The notes beneath the pieces are model-generated. The model did no database searches. It had not been told where the DNA came from and worked only from the letters and a program-made list of their open reading frames with translations. The translations under genes were made by a program, and so were the position numbers. Positions 54,049 to 63,212 of a stretch of 64,000 nucleotides of DNA are shown piece by piece (position 1 is the stretch's first letter; every line of letters starts with the position of its first letter). Source of the stretch: PALSA-278 sp963760285 (GTDB taxonomy: Bacteria > Acidobacteriota > Terriglobia > Acidiferrales > UBA7541); the NCBI GenBank assembly GCA_963760285.1, contig CAVXCI010000004.1, forward strand, positions 124,001 through 188,000, in the 5' to 3' direction.

Positions 54049-55181
54049 AGAATGCGGAACACTTCATCCCGCGGGGGTTGCGGAGGAGGCATGGCTGGCG
54101 GTTGCTGCGCGGGCCGCGAATTCACCACAGCGGAACGGCTGCCACCGTTGGATGCTCGTCCCTTGGCGCCGCCCATCTTTCCGGAAACCTGCCAGCGAAG
54201 CATTTTCCAGGTGTCGCCCAATTTCCTATTTCCGCCGAGGACGGCCGAAGGCTCATAACCCGACTGCACCATGCAGTCCTGGCAACGAGGATCGCGGCCG
54301 CGGCCATAATTCTCCCAGGGCGTCTTGTCAATGAACTCCTTGAAACTGGCGTGGTGATTGTCGGTCATCAAATAGCATGGGCCCTTCCAGCCGCGTGGGT
54401 TATACGTCGGATTGCCCCATGCGGTACACATCAGTTCACGCTCGCCGCGGAGGTATTCCATATAAATCGGAGAAGTAATCACGTTGTATTTCTCCAGCAG
54501 CTGGCTGGCGCCGCGAAATTTTTCCCGTGTCTCTTCCCGGGACATAAAAATGTCCTTGGTCTGCACCGCCGCATAGGAATATGCGGGTGACAACATGTAA
54601 CCGTCCACGCCCAGTTCGCACAGGTAGGCGAACAGCTCGGCAATTTCCTCGAGGTCTGTTTCCTTGTAAATCGTGGTGTTGGAGCAGACCAGAAAACCCG
54701 CGGCCTTGGCCGCCCTGATGCCGTCAATGGCTTCGCGGAACACGCCGTCGCGCTCCACGCACAAGTCGTGGGTCTTTTCCAGGCCGTCCAGGTGAACGTT
54801 GAAGAAAAACCGCGAAGTTGGCTTGAATTCGTTCAGCCTCTTGCGGATGAACATCCCGTTGGTGCACAGGTAGATGTTCTTCTTGCGCGCCAGAATTTCC
54901 CTGGTGAGCCGCCCGATCTCCGGGTAAATCATCGGCTCCCCGCCGCAAATGGAAACGATTGGCGCGCCGCAATCATCCAGCGCGGCCAGACACTGCTCCA
55001 CCGTCAGCATTTCGTCGATGGTGGTCTTATACTCGCGGATGCGGCCGCAGCCGGTACACGTCAAATTGCAGGCGTGCAGCGGTTCGAGCATCATCACGAG
55101 AGGAAACTTTTCATCTCCCCGCAGTTTCTTCGAAGCCAGATAACCCGTCAGATTGGCGGTGAGGCTAAGCGGAAATCTCAT
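54045..55181 (-). CDS. hpnH: Adenosylhopane synthase HpnH (radical SAM)
   Basis: 378 residues. Radical SAM protein joining the 5'-deoxyadenosyl moiety to diploptene. N-terminus MRFPLSLTANLTGYLASKK is typical; cluster motif at C38, C42 and C45 (HACNLTCTGCGR); GGEPMIYPEIGRL; CTNGMFIRKRL; VHLDGLEKTHD. A C-terminal cysteine cluster (GRGRDPRCQDCMVQSGYE) is present. Tail past residue 340 is a low-complexity Pro/Gln-rich extension (AQQPPAMPPPQPPRDE). Starts 13 bases after shc. Confidence 0.93.
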   Translation of the reverse strand: MRFPLSLTANLTGYLASKKLRGDEKFPLVMMLEPLHACNLTCTGCGRIREYKTTIDEMLTVEQCLAALDDCGAPIVSICGGEPMIYPEIGRLTREILARKKNIYLCTNGMFIRKRLNEFKPTSRFFFNVHLDGLEKTHDLCVERDGVFREAIDGIRAAKAAGFLVCSNTTIYKETDLEEIAELFAYLCELGVDGYMLSPAYSYAAVQTKDIFMSREETREKFRGASQLLEKYNVITSPIYMEYLRGERELMCTAWGNPTYNPRGWKGPCYLMTDNHHASFKEFIDKTPWENYGRGRDPRCQDCMVQSGYEPSAVLGGNRKLGDTWKMLRWQVSGKMGGAKGRASNGGSRSAVVNSRPAQQPPAMPPPQPPRDEVFRIL

Positions 55182-55194
55182 CTTTTCCCCCGAT

Positions 55195-57216
55195 TCAATT
55201 GGTTTTCGTCCGCGGCATTTCCGGCGAAAGCCGCAATGCTTTGTTCACTTCCCGCCCAGCCCCCATGTTCCGATACCGGGCCAATGCATACAACGGGAAC
55301 GAATTTCTATACAAATGATATTTCAAATAGAAGACGCGGGGAAAGCCAGTGCCCGTAAATTCTGCCTCGTCCCAGGATCCGTCCGAATTCTGATTTTCAA
55401 GCAAATACTGGACGGCCCGCCGCACGCTGGAATCTTCCGGTCCATAAATCGCCAGCAGCCCGATAATGGCCCAGGCGGTCTGTGAAGCCGTACTCGGACC
55501 GCGCCCCTTGAGCGATGGGTCATCATACGAGGCGCTGGTCTCGCCAAATCCCCCATCATCATTCTGGATGCTCTTCAGCCATTTTCCGGCGCGCGAATAA
55601 GGCTGCTGCCTTGCCAGGCCAATGGTCTCAAGCGCCCGCAAAACACCGCTTGATCCATAGATGTAATTTACCCCCCAACGGCCGAACCACGGTCCTTCGG
55701 CGTCCTGGTTCCTGGCGATAAACTCCGTGCCACGCCGCACAACCTCATCCGAACCTGGCCATCCAAACCTGCCGAGACACTCCACCACGCGCGCGGTCAC
55801 ATCCGCCGTGGAAGGATCGAGCATGGCGTTGTGGTCGGCGAAGGGGATATAAGTAAGCAGGCGGCGGTCATTGTTCTTGTCGAACGCGCCCCAGCCACCA
55901 TCCCGATTCTGCATGCTGACCATCCAGCGCAACCCCAGCCGCAGGGCTTCGTTCATGCGCGTGGCATCCGGATGCCGTATCCGCGCCAGCGCCATCAGGA
56001 CGAACGCGGTGTCATCCACATCGGGAAAGAAATCGTTCCGGAACTCGAAAGCCCAGCCGCCGGGCGCCACGCCCGGGTTCTTGTATTGCCAGTCGCCCGG
56101 CCCCAAAATCTGCATATCCAGAAGCCATTGCGCGGATTTTACCAGGGCGGAGTGGTCCGCGTGCAAACCCGCTTCCTCCAACGAAAAGAGCGCTATCGCC
56201 GTATCCCAGACGGGCGAAATGCAGGGTTGCACCCGCAGTGTCTCCTCATCTTCGATCTCATACTTGTCGAAATAGTGAATCTGACGCGCCGTCAGAGGAT
56301 CTTCCACCGAATTGCCAAGGGCAAGCAGGGCATAAATCGAGTTCATCATGCCGGGATATATGGCTGCCAAGCCTTCGCTGCGCTCCAGATGCACGCGCAT
56401 CCACCGTTCCGCGATCGCCAGGGCTCGCTTTCTAAGCGGCTTCCATGGTAGTTGCTCGTGCAGCTTTATGGCTTTATCGAGCAGCAGGAAACAGTTTCGC
56501 AGCGAAACCACTTTCGCGTCCCACCGGAACTGCAACGGTTTGCTATGGGGATCGCCAACCAGTTCATATATGTGGGCGCGCGTGGGAACTTTCCAATCCG
56601 GCTTCAAAGCAAAAATGATCGTCAGCGGGACCACGATTCCACGCGTCCAGGAGGACATTTCCAGCAGGTTCACATAGAACCATCTCGGAAGCAGCATCAA
56701 CTCCGGGGGGATGGCGGGGGCCCAATCCCATCCCAGCGCGCCAACCATCGCCAGGTAGAATCTGGTGTAGGAGTTCGCGGCTTCCAAACCACCGAGGGCC
56801 AGAACGCGCGCGCGCGCCAGTTTCATATGCGGCGCATCTGGAGAATCCCCCGCCAGTTTTAGGCTAAAATATGCCTTCACCGTGGCGTTAATTTCCGACG
56901 GGCCGTCCACATAGATATTCCAGCCACCGTCGGGAGTCTGCCGTTGGCGGATATGATTGGCCAGCTTCTCAATCTTCCGGCGGGGGAAACGGCCAATCAC
57001 ATATTCGTAGACTATATAGTCTGACTCCAGCGTGGTATCCGCTTCCAGCTCGCCCATCCAATAGCCATCTGGGGATTGTGAGTGAAGAAACCATTCCACG
57101 CTGCGCTCGATTGCCATCTGGACGCTATTCGGTCCATTCTGGGACATGTCAAACATGGCCTGCGGCGGCGGCTCTGCACTCGATCGTGTTCGGGCGGCTG
57201 TTAGCGTGTCACTCAT
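55195..57216 (-). CDS. shc: Squalene-hopene cyclase
   Basis: 673 residues, membrane-bound monotopic cyclase turning squalene into hopene and hopanol. QW repeats (SPDGYWMGEL, TPDGGWNIY, NRDGGWGAF, DAEGPWFGRWG, NDDGGFGE, NSDGSWDE) spread along both barrels, and the acid motif DVDDTAFVLMAL at about residue 400. Length is normal. ATG at 57214-57216 has only a weak ribosome site, with a 7-bp hairpin (57227-57245) 10 bases upstream. First gene of the nine-gene hopanoid operon. Confidence 0.96.
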   Translation of the reverse strand: MSDTLTAARTRSSAEPPPQAMFDMSQNGPNSVQMAIERSVEWFLHSQSPDGYWMGELEADTTLESDYIVYEYVIGRFPRRKIEKLANHIRQRQTPDGGWNIYVDGPSEINATVKAYFSLKLAGDSPDAPHMKLARARVLALGGLEAANSYTRFYLAMVGALGWDWAPAIPPELMLLPRWFYVNLLEMSSWTRGIVVPLTIIFALKPDWKVPTRAHIYELVGDPHSKPLQFRWDAKVVSLRNCFLLLDKAIKLHEQLPWKPLRKRALAIAERWMRVHLERSEGLAAIYPGMMNSIYALLALGNSVEDPLTARQIHYFDKYEIEDEETLRVQPCISPVWDTAIALFSLEEAGLHADHSALVKSAQWLLDMQILGPGDWQYKNPGVAPGGWAFEFRNDFFPDVDDTAFVLMALARIRHPDATRMNEALRLGLRWMVSMQNRDGGWGAFDKNNDRRLLTYIPFADHNAMLDPSTADVTARVVECLGRFGWPGSDEVVRRGTEFIARNQDAEGPWFGRWGVNYIYGSSGVLRALETIGLARQQPYSRAGKWLKSIQNDDGGFGETSASYDDPSLKGRGPSTASQTAWAIIGLLAIYGPEDSSVRRAVQYLLENQNSDGSWDEAEFTGTGFPRVFYLKYHLYRNSFPLYALARYRNMGAGREVNKALRLSPEMPRTKTN

Positions 57217-57482
57217 ATGTCTCGTTGCGAAAGGCCAGCTTTCGCCGCAATTCCCTGAAATTCAGTCCTCACGCACGTCACTTGAATACATGCGGCCAAA
57301 CTTGTGCGCGATTGCCCCACCAAGGCCCTGGTGCTTTTCCGCTTGTTGCACTTACATGCAGTGATTGCTGGAATATTTTTGCACACCAGCCGGAAGCCTC
57401 AAACGCTTCCCATTGAATCATTCAGAAGGTTCAGATGCGCCCTGGCCCCAAATGGGTTCCCCTCCAAGACGACGGGGGTGTA
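57217..57482 (-). promoter_or_regulatory. Long structured leader of the hopanoid operon
   Basis: About 265 bases between the predicted transcription start and the shc ATG contain no gene. Three short perfect stems are visible: GGAAGC/GCTTCC (57392-57410, loop 7), CACCA/TGGTG (57318-57333), and GCGAAAG/CTTTCGC (57227-57245, loop 5) next to the start codon. No known riboswitch class is recognised. Confidence 0.4.
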
Positions 57483-57488
57483 CGCCAA

Positions 57489-57517
57489 ATTATCGCCGGG
57501 CTGTGCAATAGGGTCAA
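57489..57517 (-). promoter_or_regulatory. Promoter of the hopanoid operon
   Basis: Minus strand TTGACC (57517-57512), 17 bases, GATAAT (57494-57489): five of six matches in each element. It is the only strong match between the acyltransferase stop (57639) and shc. Confidence 0.6.
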
Positions 57518-57638
57518 CAAGAAAGAAATGCCTGATTGCGCCCGCCTGGTCTCATGTCGAATCTTGCCTGAATCAAGCGGCGAACCGGCGGCGACGCTGG
57601 GCCGGCTTTCACCGCATACTTCTGGCGATTCCCTTTCG

Positions 57639-58544
57639 CTAAGGCGGATACAGCGCCGGGTCTCCCGGCGGACGATTCTTCCATCGTTTGTGCATCCACA
57701 ACCATTGGTCCGGATGCGCGCGAACAAACTCCTCAATCTCCTTTGTAAATAGCGCGGTATTTTCCCGGACGTCCGTTTCTTCGTTCGCGGTCCGGATGAG
57801 TTTCACGGCAGGCTGGAAGCGCAGGCGATGTTTCCGCAGATTGTCGTCCCAATACATATACGAGGGGACCACCGCGCAATCGGTGCGCAAAGCCAAACGG
57901 GCTACTCCGGAGGTGGTCGCGGCGGGAACGCCGAAAAAATCGACAAAGACGGCCTCTTCGGGCATGGTGTTGTGATCCGCCAGAATGCCCAGGCTGCCGC
58001 CATCCGCCAGGACGCGTAATATGGCTCTCGCCGATTGATTTTTCTCGATGGGGCGGTTGCCAGTCCTGCAACGGTAGGATTCTATGAGGGCGTCCACTCG
58101 GCGATTGGCGATCGCCCGCGCCAAAAAATAAACCGGATGGTGCAGCAGGGAAAATGCCACGGGCATAATTTCCCAGGCGCCGGTGTGGCCGGTAAAGAAA
58201 ATCACTCCCTTGCCGCGTTGCTCCGCCGCGGCATAGTTTTCAAAGCCATCCAGCACCACGAGTTGTTCCATCCTCTCCCGCGTGAAATGCGGGATGTGGG
58301 CGAATTCCGCGGCCATCCAGCCGAGACGCTTCACCAGGCGCCGCAGTATCCGTTTTCTTCTGGCGTCTGTCCGGTCCGGAAAGGCCAGATGCAAGTTGAA
58401 GAGCGCCGTCCGCCGCAGCGACGGCAGGAACCAAATCAAAATTGCAGCCAGACGCCATGCCACGAAACGCGACACCGGCAGCGGCAGCGCGCCAAGGAAT
58501 TTCAGCAGGCACCAGACAAACGCGAATTGCAGCCAATCCACCAT
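57639..58544 (-). CDS. Lipid A biosynthesis acyltransferase (LpxL/HtrB-like)
   Basis: 301 residues; inner-membrane acyl-ACP-dependent acyltransferase adding secondary acyl chains to lipid A or related lipids. N-terminal membrane anchor (FAFVWCLLKFLGALPLP), catalytic HX4E motif FTGHTGAWEIMPVA (about 118-131), RPIEKNQSARAILRVL, GGSLGILADHN, FFGVPAATTSGVARLAL, and the ending HPDQWLWMHKRWK. Same strand as, and 122 bases upstream of, the hopanoid promoter; both modify the outer-membrane lipid phase. Confidence 0.9.
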   Translation of the reverse strand: MVDWLQFAFVWCLLKFLGALPLPVSRFVAWRLAAILIWFLPSLRRTALFNLHLAFPDRTDARRKRILRRLVKRLGWMAAEFAHIPHFTRERMEQLVVLDGFENYAAAEQRGKGVIFFTGHTGAWEIMPVAFSLLHHPVYFLARAIANRRVDALIESYRCRTGNRPIEKNQSARAILRVLADGGSLGILADHNTMPEEAVFVDFFGVPAATTSGVARLALRTDCAVVPSYMYWDDNLRKHRLRFQPAVKLIRTANEETDVRENTALFTKEIEEFVRAHPDQWLWMHKRWKNRPPGDPALYPP

Positions 58545-58698
58545 AGCGCGCCATTATCCATCACCCGCTGGGCGCAAGCCACCACCCACCGCGGTCGCGA
58601 GTGGTTTTCCATATAATTCAAACTCGCCGGCCGGCGCTCATCCCTGGGTCGCTAAGCCACGGCCATTGCCACGCTTGTTCTGCTAAACTCGCGTTGAC

Positions 58699-60336
58699 AT
58701 GTTCGGCCCGAATGGGAAATCCAGGATTCCTTTCGTTCTGTTCGTCGCACTTTTCCTGTGGTTTTGCCTCTTTTCCCAGCCGGGGGCGCTCGGCCTGGTT
58801 GGCCCGGACGAGCCGCGCTACGCCTTCATCGCTCGCGCCATGGCCGCCACGGGCGATTGGATCACGCCGCGACTCTTTAACCGGCCATGGTTTGAAAAAC
58901 CCATCCTCTACTATTGGTTCGCGGGAATCTGTTTTCGCCTGTTTCACGGCAGTGAGTTTCCGGCACGCCTGCCGTCGGCCTTTGCCGCGCTGGGTTCGAC
59001 CTTAGCGATGGCATGGGCTGCGGCGCGCCTCTACGGGCTCCGGGTTGCTCTCTGCGTGCTTTTGGTATTGCCGACCAGCGTGGCCTTCATTGGATTCGCG
59101 CGCTCCGCCACGCCGGACATGCTCTTTAGCGCGACCCTGGCAATTGCTCTGGCCGCTGCTTCCACCATTTGTCTCGAGCCTAAATCGCCGGAAACACACC
59201 GCGCAGTTGTGTCGCCTCCACGAACAAATCCTGTTGCATCCCTCTTTGTATTTGGCGCGGCGCTCGGACTTGCCACCCTTGCCAAAGGGCCCGCCGCCCT
59301 GATTCTGGCAGGCGGAAGCGTGGGGCTATGGGCTGCATTATCGGGGCACTGGCGCGCAGCGTTTCGTCTCATGCGGCCCACTGCCGTAATAACGTTTTGC
59401 GCTGTAACGCTGCCCTGGTATTTTCTTTGCGCCCAGCGCAACCCGGACTTTCTGCGCGTCTTCCTTCTTGAACATAACTTCGAACGATATCTGACTCCCA
59501 TGTTTCTCCACCGTGAGCCGTTTTGGTTTTTCCTGCCGATTTTGCTGTTGGGGATTTTCCCCTGGACCGGCGTCCTCGGATGGCTGGCGGCGGATGGCTG
59601 GCGAGTCGTGCGCAGCAACGATTGGCGGAATTCTCCCGGCTTCTTTTTGGGCTGTTGGGTGATTTTCCCGTTCTTCTTCTTCAGCTTCTCGCAATCAAAA
59701 CTCCCCGGCTACATCCTTCCCGCGGTTCCTCCGCTGGGGATCCTCCTCGCCCGAACGTTGCAGACTGCGGAGATGAAACCCCGGCGAACCCGCGCGATTT
59801 TCGCCGCGATTGGAGCCACCTGGCTGGTCCTGGCGGCTTCGGCGCCGGTCTGGTGGAAGAAAATTCCGCCAGGGGCATTCGGCATCGTGCATCACGAAGT
59901 GATCCTTCTTGTGATTGCCGCCGCCCTTGCCGGACTGGCGGTGATTGCTGTCGGAATGGCGGGCAGGCTTCTGCCTGCGCTCATCCTTAGCTCCGCAATC
60001 GTTGTGATACTTGTCCAGATCGTGAGCGTGAGCCTGCTGCCTGCGCTCGACCCATTTTTGTCCGCCCGCGAAGCGGCAAGCGATGCACAAGCCCTCAACA
60101 TTTCAACCAGCGAGATCGCCGGCTTCCGGCTGGCGCGCGACTGGCAATATGGCCTGAGTTGGTATCTCCATGAGGAGCTGCCGGATCTGCAATTCCCGGT
60201 GGCGCACACGGCAAACACGCCGCAATTTGTCTTCGTTGACAGAAGGCAGATGCCCGCCCTGCTCCGGGAATTCCCCGGATTGGCGGTGATATCCGGGCGC
60301 TCAGAACGCGCGATCCTCGTCCGTATTCCGCGCTAG
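58699..60336 (+). CDS. ArnT/PMT-type membrane glycosyltransferase
   Basis: 545 residues, about twelve membrane spans. GT-C fold: after the first span the acidic loop GLVGPDEPRYAFIARAMAATG with the catalytic-type Asp-Glu, RLFNRPWFEKPILYYWF, FARSATPDMLFS, GLATLAKGPAALIL, FLLEHNFERYLTPMFLHREPFWFF (in parts), and the SQSKLPGYILPAVPPLGILLA block typical of ArnT. Transfers a sugar from a polyprenyl carrier to lipid A or protein. Divergent from the lipid A-type acyltransferase. Confidence 0.88.
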   Translation: MFGPNGKSRIPFVLFVALFLWFCLFSQPGALGLVGPDEPRYAFIARAMAATGDWITPRLFNRPWFEKPILYYWFAGICFRLFHGSEFPARLPSAFAALGSTLAMAWAAARLYGLRVALCVLLVLPTSVAFIGFARSATPDMLFSATLAIALAAASTICLEPKSPETHRAVVSPPRTNPVASLFVFGAALGLATLAKGPAALILAGGSVGLWAALSGHWRAAFRLMRPTAVITFCAVTLPWYFLCAQRNPDFLRVFLLEHNFERYLTPMFLHREPFWFFLPILLLGIFPWTGVLGWLAADGWRVVRSNDWRNSPGFFLGCWVIFPFFFFSFSQSKLPGYILPAVPPLGILLARTLQTAEMKPRRTRAIFAAIGATWLVLAASAPVWWKKIPPGAFGIVHHEVILLVIAAALAGLAVIAVGMAGRLLPALILSSAIVVILVQIVSVSLLPALDPFLSAREAASDAQALNISTSEIAGFRLARDWQYGLSWYLHEELPDLQFPVAHTANTPQFVFVDRRQMPALLREFPGLAVISGRSERAILVRIPR

Positions 60337-60407
60337 TGAACCACAGAGTGGCTCAACCTCCGCGCCGATTCCGCCCGCCGGGCGCCCTGCGGCTATAATT
60401 GAATTGC

Positions 60408-61340
60408 ATGGAGATCGTCAATCTGCGAACGGTCCGTCCGCGGACCCTCGAACCACTTTTCCAGGAACAAGCAGTCTTCTGGAGCGAACAGTTTCTTTGG
60501 GATTACCGGCCCGCGCTGGACATGATCCGCCGGTTCCTTGAAGCCCGCTCGCTGGAGGGGTTCGCGGCAATGGAGAACGGCCTCGCGGCAGCGTACTGCT
60601 TTTACGTTCTTGAGGATCGCAAGGGGCTGATCGGGGACTGCTTCATCGCGCCGCGATTTTCTGGCGCAGGCCTGGGCCTGCAGTTGCTCGCCCAAGTCCT
60701 GGCCGCGCTTACGGCCAACCCCAGCGTGTCCCGCATCGAAACGCACATCCTGCCGCCGGATCCGCAAATACAGGATTTTCTTACCGCACAGCATTTCCAT
60801 CTGAGCGAAAGGCAATTCATGCGGCTGAAGCTGGGAGACATTCCACGGCCAGCTGCACCGCAAATCAGCGGCCTTTTGCTGGAACCATTTCACACCCGGT
60901 ATACAGCGGGTGGCGCGCGGCTGATTCAACTGGCCTACGCCACACACGTGGACGGTGAAATCAACGACCAATATCGCAGCGAGGCGGGGGCGGACCGATT
61001 CATTCGCAATCTGATGCAAACGCCAGCCAGCGGACATTTTCTCCGCGAAGCATCATTTATTCTCCGGCCAAGATCCGAATCACAACCCGCGGGGATGGTG
61101 CTGGCATCACGCGTGGCGCCGCATGTGGCGCACATAACCCAAATCTGCGTCTTGCCGGGATATCAGCACAACGGGCTGGGGCGGCGGCTGATGCAAGCGT
61201 CCATCCAGGCTTTGCAGGAGGAAGGTTACCGGGAGCTGACGCTGACAGTGACCTCGTCCAACATTTCCGCCGTGCGCCTTTACGAATCCCTCGGCTTTCG
61301 CACCATCCGCAGGTTCTTCGCCGGTGTGTGGCAGGCCTGA
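60408..61340 (+). CDS. Double GNAT-domain N-acetyltransferase
   Basis: 310 residues. C-terminal GNAT (about 205-305) with acetyl-CoA loop VLPGYQHNGLGRRLMQ and NISAVRLYESLGFRTI. The N-terminal half carries a second, diverged copy (FIAPRFSGAGLGLQLLAQVL, then IETHILPP). Substrate unknown. A perfect TATAAT at 60394-60399 lies only 8 bases before the ATG, so the mRNA may be leaderless, although no -35 is seen. An upstream TTG (60399) overlaps that element and is unlikely. Confidence 0.85.
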   Translation: MEIVNLRTVRPRTLEPLFQEQAVFWSEQFLWDYRPALDMIRRFLEARSLEGFAAMENGLAAAYCFYVLEDRKGLIGDCFIAPRFSGAGLGLQLLAQVLAALTANPSVSRIETHILPPDPQIQDFLTAQHFHLSERQFMRLKLGDIPRPAAPQISGLLLEPFHTRYTAGGARLIQLAYATHVDGEINDQYRSEAGADRFIRNLMQTPASGHFLREASFILRPRSESQPAGMVLASRVAPHVAHITQICVLPGYQHNGLGRRLMQASIQALQEEGYRELTLTVTSSNISAVRLYESLGFRTIRRFFAGVWQA

Positions 61341-61365
61341 CTCTTCCCTGCCGAGTAACGCCGCG

Positions 61366-61830
61366 TCAGCGGTGGGTGCGATCTTTCAGCAGCCCTTTCA
61401 GCTCGGCCATGAATTCTTTCACGTCCTTGAAATCCAGATAGACGGAAGCAAAACGCACGTAAGCGACTTTGTCCAGTTTTTTCAGGCGGGTCATAAGCAG
61501 CTCGCCAATTTCCTTGGTGTTGCGTTCGCGATTATGGGATTCGCTCACGAAGTGCTCCACCTCGTCCACCAGGGCTTCCAGTTTCGGAGTGGGCACAGGA
61601 CGCTTTTCGCAGGCGTGCAGCAGACCCTGCAAAACTTTGTGGCGCTCGAATTTCTCGCGGCGGCCGTCCTTCTTGATCACCATGTAGGGAATTTCATCAA
61701 TACGCTCGTAAGTCGTGAACCTGCGCGCGCATTTCAGGCAGCGCCGGCGGCGGCGAATTAGTTCACCCGCCTGCCCCTCGCGGGAGTCCACAACCTTGTC
61801 ATCCAGGTGACCACAGAAGGGACACCTCAC
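61366..61830 (-). CDS. nrdR: Transcriptional repressor NrdR
   Basis: 154 residues; ATP-cone repressor of ribonucleotide reductase genes. Zinc ribbon MRCPFCGHLDDKVVDSR with later RRCLKCARRFTTYERI, then the ATP cone PYMVIKKDGRREKFERHKV to NTKEIGELLMTRL and VAYVRFASVYLDFKDV. GTG start, GGAG 6 bases upstream, overlapping the stop of the membrane protein gene (GTGA). Target nrd genes are not in the window. Confidence 0.95.
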   Translation of the reverse strand: MRCPFCGHLDDKVVDSREGQAGELIRRRRRCLKCARRFTTYERIDEIPYMVIKKDGRREKFERHKVLQGLLHACEKRPVPTPKLEALVDEVEHFVSESHNRERNTKEIGELLMTRLKKLDKVAYVRFASVYLDFKDVKEFMAELKGLLKDRTHR

Positions 61831-62939
61831 GGTTTCTCCTTTTTATCCGCCATCCATTCCGCGGCGGCGTGGCTTCCCGCGGCTTCCGCGGCGCGTTCAT
61901 CGCGGGCCATGCGGCGCAGTTCGCCGAATGACCAGCCTTCGCGCAGGAGCAGCGGCAGTCCGGCGAGACTCACCATGGTAAACGTAATCAGCCAGATGAC
62001 AATGGCCGCCACGGCTGCCGGTTCCTTTTCTACTCCATAAATCACGGTGAGGACAAGGAATGTCGCCAGCTGCGAACCGCCGCCCACGCCGGGAAGCTGC
62101 AACGTGGATCCCACCAGTGTAAAGACCATCACCATCAGCGCGTCGTCCAGGTCGAACCCGCCGAGCTTTCCGCCAAGACTGTGAATCACCCATAAATAGA
62201 CAAGACTGTTGAAGAACCAATGCAGCGCGGTGAGACCGATGGCCACCGAGAGATCGCTGAAGTTGCGGATGGCCTGCAAACCGTCGGTAAAAGTTTGCAG
62301 TAGCGACGCCACTCGGGCCATGCGCGGGCCGCGTTGGCTCGCTGCGGCGAGACGCGCGCCCATCGCGCCCGCTCCATGAAGGCGCAAATAGACCAGAAAG
62401 ATGATGGCCACGGCGGCACCCACCAGGAGCGTATCGCCGCTGCGGCGGGCGATCGCCAGCAAAGGGCCTGCGTCGGGGCGCAACTCCACGCCTTTGCCGA
62501 CCATTTCCAGCGCGATCCCCGCGGCGACTGCCGTAGCGGAAAGATCGAGAACGCGCTCCAGGACGTAGATTCCAAAGACGCTGGCCACGGGAACTTGGTC
62601 CTTGCGCGCGATGAGCAAGGGACGAATGGGCTCGGCCACGCGCCCCAGAATAAACACGCAGGTGAAACCCATCAGGGTGGACTCGTAAATATTGCGGAAG
62701 CTGCCGCGGCCAATGGCGCGCGCGAAAAATGTCCAGCGCAGCGCGCGGATGGCGTAACAGACATAAATGGTGACCACGGAAAGCAGCAGGAGCCACAGGT
62801 TGGCGCGTTCCGGGAGGGTGAGCAGCAGTGACCAGCGGAAGCCCTCCAGATGGATGCTCCCGCGGAGCTTGTAAAAGACCAGGGCCAAGAGCCCTGCCGC
62901 AAGGACGGCGAGGAGAGTTTTTCTTAGTCCGCGTGGCAC
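61827..62939 (-). CDS. Lysylphosphatidylglycerol synthase TM-region (UPF0104) membrane protein
   Basis: 370 residues, about eight membrane helices, GTG start. Family landmarks: LLLLSVVTIYVCYAIRALRW, the ESTLMGFTCVFILGRVAEPIRP block with Gly-Arg and Glu-Arg-Pro, LERVLDLSATAVAAG, and the PGVGGGSQLATFLV loop. It resembles the flippase half of MprF and AglD-type proteins without the synthase domain; probably lipid translocation in the inner membrane (inference). Cotranslated with nrdR through a 4-base overlap. Confidence 0.85.
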   Translation of the reverse strand: MPRGLRKTLLAVLAAGLLALVFYKLRGSIHLEGFRWSLLLTLPERANLWLLLLSVVTIYVCYAIRALRWTFFARAIGRGSFRNIYESTLMGFTCVFILGRVAEPIRPLLIARKDQVPVASVFGIYVLERVLDLSATAVAAGIALEMVGKGVELRPDAGPLLAIARRSGDTLLVGAAVAIIFLVYLRLHGAGAMGARLAAASQRGPRMARVASLLQTFTDGLQAIRNFSDLSVAIGLTALHWFFNSLVYLWVIHSLGGKLGGFDLDDALMVMVFTLVGSTLQLPGVGGGSQLATFLVLTVIYGVEKEPAAVAAIVIWLITFTMVSLAGLPLLLREGWSFGELRRMARDERAAEAAGSHAAAEWMADKKEKP

Positions 62940-63126
62940 CGCCGCGAACCGTAACAGCCCCTCGTGGGAGTGTCAAGCGGCCTGGCGAAAACAGGGCCTT
63001 AGTCTCTCTGTGTGGCCGCGCCGCAGGCAGGCTTGGTGGAAGACGGGAAGGTTGCGGCGAGGGTCCGCAAGGGTTAGGATGCGGGCGGAAGAGGCCGCGC
63101 GGCCCAGTGCGCGGTTCTGGGACGAA

Positions 63127-63153
63127 GGAACATTCTGGCCGGGAAATGCGTTA
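63127..63153 (+). promoter_or_regulatory. Possible ECF-type promoter before the sigma gene
   Basis: GGAAC (63127-63131), 17 bases, CGTTA (63149-63153), about 60 bases before the sigma factor start. The pattern resembles ECF promoters and would allow self-activation. The upstream gap (62940-63126) shows nothing else. Confidence 0.3.
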
Positions 63154-63212
63154 CTGTAACTGAGGCTAGAAGTTGAAGCAGAATCTGACGGGGAACGTGA
63201 GGCAGGAAGAGA

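Noticed and set aside
57304..57736. Open frames on both strands in the shc leader region
   Set aside because: No ribosome sites, no domain-like composition, and they overlap each other; better explained as untranslated leader.
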